In this document: one piece after another, positions 37,327 to 43,227 of the stretch
How positions within the stretch are numbered: position 1 is the stretch's first letter
How the letters are laid out: each line of letters begins with the position of its first letter
NCBI GenBank assembly: GCA_964553885.1
Contig: CAZKLP010000001.1
Location: 1 to 43,227 of the forward strand
Length of the DNA stretch: 43,227 nucleotides
Direction of reading: 5' to 3'
Origin: JACPHB01 sp964553885
Lineage (GTDB): Bacteria; Patescibacteriota; Minisyncoccia; UBA10092
Translations under genes and position numbers: made by a program
The notes under the pieces: generated by a model
The model's database searches: none
Told to the model about the DNA's origin: nothing
What the model saw: the letters and a program-made list of their open reading frames with translations, nothing else

Positions 37327-39150
37327 TTACATCCCGCCCTTTCTTTTGACGCGGACACGGTCAAGTTCGGTTAAAGTTTGTTTTCTTAAGCGGATGCTTT
37401 TGGGCGCCACTTCGAGATATTCATCGTCGCCGACAATTTCAAGTCCCCTTTCAAGGGTAATTTCAAGCGGCGGAGTTAACACAATAGCTTCATCAGAGCT
37501 CTTTGACCGCATATTGGTAAGATTTTTTCCTTTGGTCGGATTTACGGCCATATCGTTGCCTTTCGCAGTATTGCCGATAACCATGCCTTCATAAACTTCG
37601 GTGCCGGCGCCGATATAAAGCGTTCCCCTTTCCTGAAGATTCCACAACGAATAGCCAAGCGCCTTGCCACTCGCCATTGAAACCATTGATCCAAAAACTC
37701 GCTTATCAATATCTCCGGCAAACGGCCTAAACCCTATTACCCGGCTGTAGATAATGCCTTCGCCTTTCGTGTCTATCACAAAATCGCCCCGATATCCCAA
37801 TAACCCGCGGGTGGGAATTTCAAAAACTATTTTAGTGTGATTCTCTTCCGGATCAACGCTTATCATAGTTCCCCTTCTTTTCGCCATTTTTTCTATAACA
37901 GCGCCCATCATTCCGTTTGGAATATCTATAATAACTTCTTCAAACGGCTCCAGTTTTGCTTGCTCCGAAGGACCGTCCTTAAAAATAACATGGGGCTTGG
38001 ATACCTGAAGTTCATAACCTTCGCGCCTCATGTTTTCTAAAAGTATCGCGATATGCAATTCGCCCCGGCCGTAAACTTTAAAATAATCGCCGGGTGAAAA
38101 ATCAATTTTGAGCCCCACGTTCACTTCAAGTTCCCGCTCCAGCCTGTCCCGCAACTGGCGGCTAGTGACAAACTTGCTTTCCCGCCCGGAAAACGGAGAA
38201 TTATTAACCAAAAAATTCAGAGAAATAGTCGGCTCATCAATATTAATCGCCGGCAAAGCTTCTTGCGCGGAATCGGCGCAAATCGTTTCGCCGATAAAAA
38301 TATCGGGCAAACCCGCGATCATAACGATATCTCCGGCAACCGCTTCCGCGACTTCTTTTCTTTTGAGACCCTCAAAGGTAAAAATTTTGTTTATTTTACC
38401 GGTTCTTGTTTCTCCGGAAATATTTTTTATAAACACATTGCTGCCGATTTTAATAACGCCTTCGTAAATCCTGCCTATCGCCATGCGTCCCATAAAATTA
38501 TCGTAAGCCAAATTAAACGGCTGAACCCTTAACGGTTTTTTATTAAGTTCTTCCGACGACGCTTCTGGCACTTCTTTGAGTATCATTTCAAGAAGCGGGG
38601 TAAGGTCTTTTGAATCGTCTGCTAAATTAACTTTGGCAATGCCGTCTTTAGCCACCGCGTAAATCACGGAAAAATTAAGCTGGTTTTCATTAGCGCCCAA
38701 ATCCATAAAAAGCTCCATCACTTTTTCATGAACCCAGTCGGGCCTTGCCGCCGGTTTGTCTATTTTATTTATAACCACAATCGGTTTTAAACCGAGTTCT
38801 AAAGATTTTTTTAAAACGAATTTGGTCTGGGGCATCGGCCCCTCCTGCGCGTCAACAACCAAAAGCACCGAATCAATTGAACGCAAAACACGTTCCACCT
38901 CCGAACCGAAATCGGCATGTCCCGGAGTGTCCACTATGTTTATTTTTGTTATGGAACGCCCCGAGTTTGCTAATGGATAAAAAATAGAAGCGTTTTTTGA
39001 GTAAATAGTAATGCCGCGCTCAAGTTCTAAAGCGTTTGAATCCATGCTCACGCCTTCTTCCACCATTCCCGTTTGGCGCATTAAAGCGTCGGTTAAAGCG
39101 GTTTTGCCGTGGTCAACATGGGCGATAATAGCGATGTTTCTGATTATCAT
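37327..39150 (-). CDS. typA: Ribosome-binding GTPase TypA/BipA
   Basis: A 607-residue translational GTPase of the EF-G type. G motifs are AHVDHGKTALTDAL, the DTPGHADFG switch II, and NKIDKPAARP; the RGITI effector loop is present (ELERGITIYSK). The C-terminal EF-G-like V domain (MMGAVIEKMAKRRGTMISVD) and the TypA-specific end with RSKSSDEAIVLTPP follow. The start MIIRNIAIIAHVDHGKT at 39150 is preferred; an in-frame extension to 39255 would cover the promoter and leader hairpins. The leader has a terminator-like hairpin that may attenuate transcription. The family acts in ribosome assembly and stress. Confidence 0.95.
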   Translation of the reverse strand: MIIRNIAIIAHVDHGKTALTDALMRQTGMVEEGVSMDSNALELERGITIYSKNASIFYPLANSGRSITKINIVDTPGHADFGSEVERVLRSIDSVLLVVDAQEGPMPQTKFVLKKSLELGLKPIVVINKIDKPAARPDWVHEKVMELFMDLGANENQLNFSVIYAVAKDGIAKVNLADDSKDLTPLLEMILKEVPEASSEELNKKPLRVQPFNLAYDNFMGRMAIGRIYEGVIKIGSNVFIKNISGETRTGKINKIFTFEGLKRKEVAEAVAGDIVMIAGLPDIFIGETICADSAQEALPAINIDEPTISLNFLVNNSPFSGRESKFVTSRQLRDRLERELEVNVGLKIDFSPGDYFKVYGRGELHIAILLENMRREGYELQVSKPHVIFKDGPSEQAKLEPFEEVIIDIPNGMMGAVIEKMAKRRGTMISVDPEENHTKIVFEIPTRGLLGYRGDFVIDTKGEGIIYSRVIGFRPFAGDIDKRVFGSMVSMASGKALGYSLWNLQERGTLYIGAGTEVYEGMVIGNTAKGNDMAVNPTKGKNLTNMRSKSSDEAIVLTPPLEITLERGLEIVGDDEYLEVAPKSIRLRKQTLTELDRVRVKRKGGM

Positions 39151-39167
39151 TGAATTTTTAGCGATAC

Positions 39168-39213
39168 TTATCCTGAGTTTTGTCGAAGGATAAAAAATTG
39201 GCCAACCGGCCAA
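39168..39213 (-). promoter_or_regulatory. Two hairpins in the typA leader, one terminator-like
   Basis: In the gene direction TTGGCC-GGTT-GGCCAA (39198-39213) is followed by six T, like an intrinsic terminator, then TTATCC/GGATAA (39168-39193) around a sequence with the CPR-typical repeat TCCTGAGTTTTGTCGAAGGA. Both lie between the typA promoter and start codon. Confidence 0.7.
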
Positions 39214-39226
39214 AAAATACTTTCGT

Positions 39227-39255
39227 ATAATAATACAAAAAGTATTTAAAGTCAA
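39227..39255 (-). promoter_or_regulatory. typA promoter
   Basis: TTGACT (39250-39255) and TATTAT (39227-39232) are 17 bp apart on the minus strand. The -35 overlaps the stop codon of the exonuclease gene (39252-39254). Confidence 0.65.
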
Positions 39256-39779
39256 ATAAGTTTTCGAAAAACCGCAAGAGCGGTTTCGGCGCCGTTTAGC
39301 GCCCTGTGAACCTCGGGTTCTGGAGGCACTCCGAAAAATTCGGCGACAGCTTTTAAATTGAAACGTTCAAGTTTATTACCGCCCGCGGCCCACGCCAAAG
39401 TCATAATATCAAAACGGTGATAATCCATTAAATTTGGAGTGTCGGTTATCCGAAAAGCATTTTTTATAAAAGCCCAATCAAAACTGACGTTGAAAGCGGT
39501 AAAAATGGCATCTTTAGTTTTCTCTGAAAATTCTGACATCACTTCAGTAAGTTCCCGCGCGTCTTTCCAGTCATTCTCGTTATAACCATTTCTTTCTATT
39601 GCGGCCGGAATCGCGGTTTCAATATGATGCGGTTTTATCAGCCAATTGCCCGAATTAATTACCTCTAAATCTTTTTGACGAACCAATAAAAGCCCGATTT
39701 CCAATATTTCGTGCTTTAATTCGTCGTCTCCAGTCGTTTCAATATCAACTACTGCTAGTAGTCTCTCTCTAAAATCCAT
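39252..39779 (-). CDS. DnaQ-like 3'-5' exonuclease with a missing catalytic acid
   Basis: A 175-residue protein of the DEDDh exonuclease fold. ExoI motif VDIETTGDDELKHEILEIG carries the first Asp and Glu, ExoII TAFNVSFDWAFIKNAF the second Asp, and ExoIII reads HRALNGAETALAVF, where the fourth acid normally found five residues after the His (H-x4-D) is replaced by Gly. Activity may therefore be lost or altered. It could be a proofreading or RNA-processing nuclease; no polymerase domain is attached. It follows the DUF5671-like gene directly and ends within the typA promoter. Confidence 0.85.
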   Translation of the reverse strand: MDFRERLLAVVDIETTGDDELKHEILEIGLLLVRQKDLEVINSGNWLIKPHHIETAIPAAIERNGYNENDWKDARELTEVMSEFSEKTKDAIFTAFNVSFDWAFIKNAFRITDTPNLMDYHRFDIMTLAWAAGGNKLERFNLKAVAEFFGVPPEPEVHRALNGAETALAVFRKLI

Positions 39780-40745
39780 TTATTTTGTTTTTTGTATTAG
39801 CCTGTAGAGTTCCGGGTCTATGGTCCTTTCAAAACAAGAATAACCGGCGGCGTGATTCCAATTGGATTCGCTTGAAGGATAATATTGCGGAGGATATGTA
39901 GGAAGTTCAATAGAGGGTTTGCCGCTTTCTAAACTCGGCAGATTGAAATTGGCGCAAAGCGCGAATTCCAAGTTACCTTTGATTTCATATATATAATCGG
40001 CGCCGGTTTGCGGATCTTTTCCGGGGTTAAATCCGCTTATTGGGTCTTTCAAATCATTAAGCGTCGTGGGGAGTTTTTCTTTGTTTTGCCAATAATAAAT
40101 AATCTGTCCTTGAACAATCTGAAGATCGGAAACCCTTTGGTCGTCAAAACGGCGCGAGCGCTCCTGCCGCGGCGAACCGACGAGGAAAAATCCGGCAACA
40201 ACCGCGACTCCTACAATAGCGATAACCGCGTAGATAAAAACTTTTTTAGCCATTTCGGAAATTTTATCCCAATTCTTCAATTCCCAAAAATAATAAAAGA
40301 AAACGGAAGCGGCAACAAAGAAAACCGCCGCGATTTTTAAAACGAATCGCGAAGTGATATCGCCGTCTAAAAAGTTGTAAATCAGCGTTACCAAATCCCC
40401 TATTATAATCAGAGCAGCGGCAAAAACCGTGAAATTCAAAAGCCACTTGCGAATCCGTAAATTGCGCTTTTCCGGTTCTAAAAAATAAATTTTATTAAGA
40501 TAATATACCGCACAAGCGTAAACCGGGAAAATGACGATAAGAGAAGAAATGGACCACCTGATGGAACTGTAATAGCTCTGAAGCTGATAGTAACCGCGCT
40601 CTAATAAATCGGGAATTAAAACGTTGATATATTGAAAAAGCATAACCAAAAAAGCCGCGGCGCTCGCGTAAAGCGCGATAATAGCCAAAAGATGGAGAAA
40701 AACGTCTTTGGGTTCCGTTTTTATTTTTATTTCCATGTTATCCAT
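39780..40745 (-). CDS. DUF5671-like membrane protein with a pilin-like C-terminal domain
   Basis: A 321-residue membrane protein. Four to six transmembrane helices (about residues 15-225) fit the DUF5671 type common in CPR bacteria, ending with a helix VFIYAVIAIVGVAVVAGFFLVG. The rest is an extracytoplasmic domain that resembles the C-terminal part of a type IV pseudopilin: RRFDDQRVSDLQIVQGQIIYYWQNKEKLPTTLNDL and DPQTGADYIYEI. Function is unknown; a sensor or assembly role is speculation. It starts one base after the rpiB stop and abuts the exonuclease gene. Confidence 0.75.
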   Translation of the reverse strand: MDNMEIKIKTEPKDVFLHLLAIIALYASAAAFLVMLFQYINVLIPDLLERGYYQLQSYYSSIRWSISSLIVIFPVYACAVYYLNKIYFLEPEKRNLRIRKWLLNFTVFAAALIIIGDLVTLIYNFLDGDITSRFVLKIAAVFFVAASVFFYYFWELKNWDKISEMAKKVFIYAVIAIVGVAVVAGFFLVGSPRQERSRRFDDQRVSDLQIVQGQIIYYWQNKEKLPTTLNDLKDPISGFNPGKDPQTGADYIYEIKGNLEFALCANFNLPSLESGKPSIELPTYPPQYYPSSESNWNHAAGYSCFERTIDPELYRLIQKTK

Positions 40746-40746
40746 A

Positions 40747-41196
40747 TTATTTTGACTCCTCTATATTTTTAATTTTAATTAAACGCCTTTCGTATTTTTC
40801 AAGCCTGGCGTGCGGAGTTTCAAGCCACACTTTTACAATTTCTTTCGCTTTATCTTCGGCGATAAAATCGGAAGCGAACGATAATACATTCGTATTATCA
40901 TCATTACGGCTGGCTCTTGCCTGGCCTTCGTCAAAACAAAGCGCCGAACGAACATCTTTAAATTTATTAGCGACAATATCAACGCCAATGCCTGAACCGC
41001 AAATCAAAATACCGAGATTTTCTTTTGGATTTTCAGAGACTTTTTTAGCGACCAGAATGGCATAATCCGGATAATCGTCGTCAATATTAATTTCAAAAGC
41101 CCCCAAGTCTTCAAAATTAAAATTTAACTCTTTAAGATAAATTTTAAGAGCTTCTTTTAATTTGTATCCGCGATGGTCCGCTCCAATGTATATCAT
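40747..41196 (-). CDS. rpiB: Ribose-5-phosphate isomerase B
   Basis: A 149-residue RpiB/LacAB-type isomerase that interconverts ribose-5- and ribulose-5-phosphate. Motifs are IYIGADHRGYKLKE (substrate-binding Asp and His), DYAILVAKKVSENP, GILICGSGIGVDIVANKFKDVRSALC (with the catalytic Cys region CGSG), and the NDDNTNVLSFASDFI segment near the end. Together with Rpe, transketolase and PfkB kinase it completes much of the nonoxidative pentose phosphate pathway. It lies downstream of a strong terminator, so it must be transcribed from its own, unrecognised promoter or by read-through. Confidence 0.92.
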   Translation of the reverse strand: MIYIGADHRGYKLKEALKIYLKELNFNFEDLGAFEINIDDDYPDYAILVAKKVSENPKENLGILICGSGIGVDIVANKFKDVRSALCFDEGQARASRNDDNTNVLSFASDFIAEDKAKEIVKVWLETPHARLEKYERRLIKIKNIEESK

Positions 41197-41208
41197 AAAA
41201 TTTTTGAA

Positions 41209-41311
41209 ATCTAAATGAAAATAAATTTTTTAAAATCGTAGGTGGGGGCGAGCCGTTCGCCGAAGGCGAATGGGGCTAAGCGATTTTAAAAAAATTTATT
41301 TTCATTTAGAT
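41209..41311 (-). terminator. Long inverted repeat after the PsbP-like gene, with a CTTAGCCCC loop
   Basis: The arm 41281-41311 starts in the last codons and TGA of the PsbP-like gene; its inverted copy is 41209-41238, with one unpaired A. In the gene direction the 42-nt loop begins CTTAGCCCCATTCGCC and holds an inner TTCGCC-GAA-GGCGAA hairpin. Loop start and arm design match the structure after prfA. Confidence 0.85.
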
Positions 41312-41946
41312 AATTTAAAACTGCTTAACATCATCTCAAAAGTTTGCGTGTCGCCGGCTATGTCTTCAGCGCTAGTCATTATGTCAAGCCGCCCCAAATC
41401 CTGCAGCCAGTTATAACGCCCGTTTTGAGGAAAAAGCAGCCAAAGACGGCGGCCGTCTTTAAGAATATATTGAACCTGAACGCCCGGAGATCCGCCGATA
41501 TAGGCTTCGCTGGAAGTACCTTGTGTTTCTAATCCGTAACTTAAGCCGTCGCGAGGTAAGATAGAAAAACGCAAAGTACTATTTGGTTTTTTAAAATAAA
41601 ATTCTTTTACCATTTCGCCTCTGACATTTTCATTAATTTCTTCGGTAACGGTCCAAGAAACCGGATGCTGAATTTCAAATCCGAATTCGGCGTTTTTATA
41701 AACTTTGAAGCCGGGAAATATTTGAGGAGCGGGCGGTTTAACTTCTTTTGGCGAAATGACCTGAATTTCTTTTGGACTTTTAATAGGCAAATTTTCTAAC
41801 GGTAATTTAGTTTCTTTCACCGGTTCTCCGGCGATTTCTGCCGGCGCTTCTTTAAAATAAAACTTTTGAAACCCGAAATAAACACCGACAATAATTAAAA
41901 CCGAGACGATTAAAACTATCGCAATAATTTTTGTTTTCTGGGTCAT
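41302..41946 (-). CDS. Membrane-anchored PsbP-like protein
   Basis: A 214-residue protein that starts at ATG 41946, overlapping the gapA stop by 4 nt (ATGA). One N-terminal transmembrane helix (IIAIVLIVSVLIIVGVYFGF) is followed by a Pro/Lys/Glu-rich linker (about 25-75) and an extracytoplasmic domain resembling PsbP or similar folds: YKNAEFGFEIQHPVSWTVTE, then LRFSILPRDG and a final SSFKL. The family is mostly unassigned in bacteria. Position behind gapA probably reflects shared transcription rather than function. Confidence 0.75.
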   Translation of the reverse strand: MTQKTKIIAIVLIVSVLIIVGVYFGFQKFYFKEAPAEIAGEPVKETKLPLENLPIKSPKEIQVISPKEVKPPAPQIFPGFKVYKNAEFGFEIQHPVSWTVTEEINENVRGEMVKEFYFKKPNSTLRFSILPRDGLSYGLETQGTSSEAYIGGSPGVQVQYILKDGRRLWLLFPQNGRYNWLQDLGRLDIMTSAEDIAGDTQTFEMMLSSFKLSK

Positions 41947-42959
41947 AATAAATTGCGAACCATTAAGACATGTTTTAAAAGCATTGAAGCGTAACCCCAT
42001 TCGTTGTCGTACCATGCCATAACTTTTACGAGATCCCTGTCAATAACCCGAGTCATCGCGAGATCAATAACGGAACCGTGCGGATTTTTTATGATGTCCG
42101 ACGAAACCAGCGGCTCCTCTGAAACCGATAAAATTTCCTGCCATTGTTTTTCCTTCGCCGCTTTCTTAAAAATATCGTTTATTTCTTCTACTGAAGTCGG
42201 CCTGGCGGAAACAAAAGTGAAATCCATTATTGAGCCGCAAACAACCGGGACGCGCAGTGAAATGCCGTCAAATTTGCCGGCGAGAGACGGCAATGCCTTA
42301 GTTGCCGCTATAGCGGCGCCGGTTGTTGAAGGCACGATATTTAAAGCGGCGGCGCGAGCGCGGCGAAAATCGTCTTTTTTATCGGGACCATCAACAAGTC
42401 CTTGAGATGCCGTATAAGCGTGAATCGTGTTTAAAATGGCTTTTTTTATTCCCGGATCAGCCCCCATAACCGCCATTACCGGAGTTGCCGCGTTAGTGGT
42501 GCAGGAAGCGTTTGAAGTGATTTTATCAAGCTTTAAAAATTCTTCGCCAACATTTGGGGTAGCGGTCGGCGTTAATTCGTCTTTTGCCGGAGCGGTAATG
42601 ATTACCCTTTTGGCCCCGGCGTCAAGATGAGGGACGGCTTTATCTCGCGATTCAAAAACTCCTGTTGATTCCACAACGATGTCAATATCTAAGTCTTTCC
42701 AAGGCAATCTGCCTGGTTCTTTTTCCTGAAGAATTTTAATTTCTTTGCTGTCAACAACCAGATTACCGTTTTTAGCCTCAACCGATTTTTCATACTGCCC
42801 GTAAACTGTATCGTATTTTAAAAGATAGGCCATATTTTCCGGCGCGCCCAAATCGTTTATCGCCACAAATTCCAGTTCCGGATGGCCAAAAGCGTAACGG
42901 AAAAAAATCCGCCCGATACGGCCAAAACCGTTAATAGCTATGCGTGTTTTTTTATTCAT
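41943..42959 (-). CDS. gapA: Glyceraldehyde-3-phosphate dehydrogenase (type I)
   Basis: Oxidises glyceraldehyde-3-phosphate to 1,3-bisphosphoglycerate with NAD. The N-terminal Rossmann motif is INGFGRIGRIFFR; the catalytic Cys is in NASCTTNAATPV (about residue 152) with the His in NTIHAYTASQ; SLRVPVVCGSIMDFTF and WYDNEWGYASMLLKHV close the domain. The 338-residue length is standard. The transcript seems nearly leaderless from a promoter at 42972-42999. With fba and pgk in other parts of the window, it supplies the lower glycolytic steps. Confidence 0.96.
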   Translation of the reverse strand: MNKKTRIAINGFGRIGRIFFRYAFGHPELEFVAINDLGAPENMAYLLKYDTVYGQYEKSVEAKNGNLVVDSKEIKILQEKEPGRLPWKDLDIDIVVESTGVFESRDKAVPHLDAGAKRVIITAPAKDELTPTATPNVGEEFLKLDKITSNASCTTNAATPVMAVMGADPGIKKAILNTIHAYTASQGLVDGPDKKDDFRRARAAALNIVPSTTGAAIAATKALPSLAGKFDGISLRVPVVCGSIMDFTFVSARPTSVEEINDIFKKAAKEKQWQEILSVSEEPLVSSDIIKNPHGSVIDLAMTRVIDRDLVKVMAWYDNEWGYASMLLKHVLMVRNLL

Positions 42960-42971
42960 ATTTATAATTTA

Positions 42972-42999
42972 AGTATAAGCAGTTAGCAACAAAAGTCAA
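42972..42999 (-). promoter_or_regulatory. gapA promoter
   Basis: The minus strand reads TTGACT (42994-42999), 16 bp, then TATACT (42972-42977). Transcription would start about 6 nt before the ATG. No Shine-Dalgarno sequence is visible. Confidence 0.65.
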
Positions 43000-43029
43000 A
43001 CTACTATATTTGCTTGTGGATATTGGGTA

Positions 43030-43057
43030 TTGACATGGTTTGTGGGGGTGATATAAT
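43030..43057 (+). promoter_or_regulatory. Strong plus-strand promoter at the right end
   Basis: TTGACA (43030-43035) and TATAAT (43052-43057) are both consensus, 16 bp apart. It faces the right edge and has no long reading frame behind it, so it probably drives an RNA. Confidence 0.85.
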
Positions 43058-43109
43058 GGAGTTAAAGATAACATGGTCTATGCGCTATGGGCCAAAGTTG
43101 TGTGTCAAC

Positions 43110-43139
43110 AAAAAGAATCCTTGTAAAAGGGTTCTTTTT
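43110..43139 (+). terminator. Terminator-like hairpin about 50 nt after the right-end promoter
   Basis: AAAAAGAATCC-(8)-GGGTTCTTTTT forms an 11-bp stem with one G-U pair and ends in a T-run. A transcript from the promoter to here would be about 75 nt: a small RNA, or an attenuated leader. A 17-codon frame (43073-43126) with MVYALWAKVV at its start overlaps it. Confidence 0.7.
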
Positions 43140-43163
43140 GCTTTACGATAACGCCGTGGACCC

Positions 43164-43227
43164 GGGCCCGTGGTGTATATAGTAACATGTTATCTTCGAC
43201 ACATAACGAAACGGGTGCAAGTCCCGT
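43164..43227 (+). tRNA. tRNA-like fold cut by the window edge (identity uncertain)
   Basis: The sequence fits tRNA geometry: acceptor GGGCCCG, D-stem GTGT/ACAT, anticodon stem TTATC/CATAA with one mismatch around loop TTCGACA, a 4-nt variable loop, and T-arm ACGGG-TGCAAGT-CCCGT; the 3' acceptor strand lies outside. The T-loop has G where U55 is expected and the D-loop lacks GG. If real, the anticodon would be CGA, or TCG with a larger loop. It may be a degenerate tRNA or part of a larger structured RNA. Confidence 0.35.

Noticed and set aside
39151..39255. N-terminal extension of TypA to an upstream ATG
   Set aside because: The extension covers the promoter and two leader hairpins and adds residues before the conserved MIIRNIAIIAHVDHGKT start.
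43056..43151. A 31-codon plus-strand frame behind the right-end promoter
   Set aside because: Its ATG lies within the -10 box, so it could not be translated from that transcript, and the terminator hairpin lies inside it.
43164..43227. Cobalamin riboswitch, tmRNA or group II intron at the right edge
   Set aside because: GGGTGCAAGTCCC resembles part of each, but the neighbouring conserved blocks (the GGGAA box, the GGGGCTGA tmRNA start, a GTGYG intron start followed by domain I) are missing or not convincing in the visible sequence.
1..43227. CRISPR arrays, insertion sequences with transposase, prophage genes and rRNA genes
   Set aside because: I saw no regularly spaced direct repeats, no transposase or phage structural motifs and no rRNA sequence in the window; the only mobile-element gene trace is the recombinase stump.

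Overview
The window looks like part of a Candidate Phyla Radiation (Patescibacteria) chromosome, most likely a Parcubacteria lineage. I infer this from AT-rich DNA, compact co-directional operons with 1-11 nt overlaps, shortened universal proteins (EF-Ts about 151 aa, RF1 without its N-terminal domain, UvrC about 400 aa), small families typical of that group (DUF5671-like and DUF5674-like proteins), and many short palindromes of the kind common in those genomes. The genetic code appears standard: TAA, TGA and TAG all end intact genes here. Identities come from motifs I recognised by eye; no database search was possible.

Layout. 1-1,000: the 3' end of an unknown gene, a strong terminator, then a palindrome-rich stretch ending in a 54-codon stump of a serine recombinase. 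1,019-3,473 (minus): rpsB, tsf, a membrane-anchored protein, tRNA-Thr, a PD-(D/E)XK endonuclease-like gene and tRNA-Tyr. 3,527-4,543 (plus): rpmE and a short prfA, divergent from rpsB. 4,610-6,919 (minus): zinc-ribbon protein, rplY and a coiled-coil lytic transglycosylase. 6,987-15,561 (minus): a peptidoglycan and central-carbon cluster (FemX-like, MurE-like, Rpe, split transketolase, PfkB kinase, class II aldolase, two small proteins, a D-2-hydroxyacid dehydrogenase). 15,769-16,010: tRNA-Ser among tRNA fragments. 16,030-19,325 (minus): HtpX, LemA, DUF3105 and DUF4015 envelope proteins. 19,388-20,426: a TrpR-like regulator gene with two near-identical 26-bp dyads beside it, and a neighbour with an in-frame amber codon.

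20,510-35,885 (minus): uvrB, uvrA, uvrC, a PurD-like ATP-grasp enzyme, pgk, an anchored serine protease, a GH1 glycosidase, a transporter-glycosidase fusion, a ROK kinase, a zinc-type ABC ATPase and permease, and an alpha/beta hydrolase. Together these could supply and phosphorylate sugars for the glycolytic and pentose-phosphate enzymes elsewhere in the window. 36,015-42,959: an unknown protein, a family-4-like uracil-DNA glycosylase (plus), typA, a DnaQ-like exonuclease, a DUF5671-like protein, rpiB, a PsbP-like membrane protein and gapA. The right end has a strong plus-strand promoter, a terminator, and a tRNA-like fold cut by the window edge.

The most unusual theme is palindromic DNA placed inside or exactly at the edge of conserved genes: perfect or near-perfect palindromes add short peptides to UvrA, UvrC, MurE, uracil-DNA glycosylase, L25 and a protease, and several genes end in a hairpin whose second arm is an inverted copy of the gene's own 3' end. 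Two of these gene-end hairpins share a loop motif, CTTAGCCCCAYTC. Other points of interest are the paired dyads beside the TrpR-like gene, loss of the UvrB-UvrC interaction domains from both proteins, the transporter-glycosidase fusion, and the decaying tRNA and recombinase loci.
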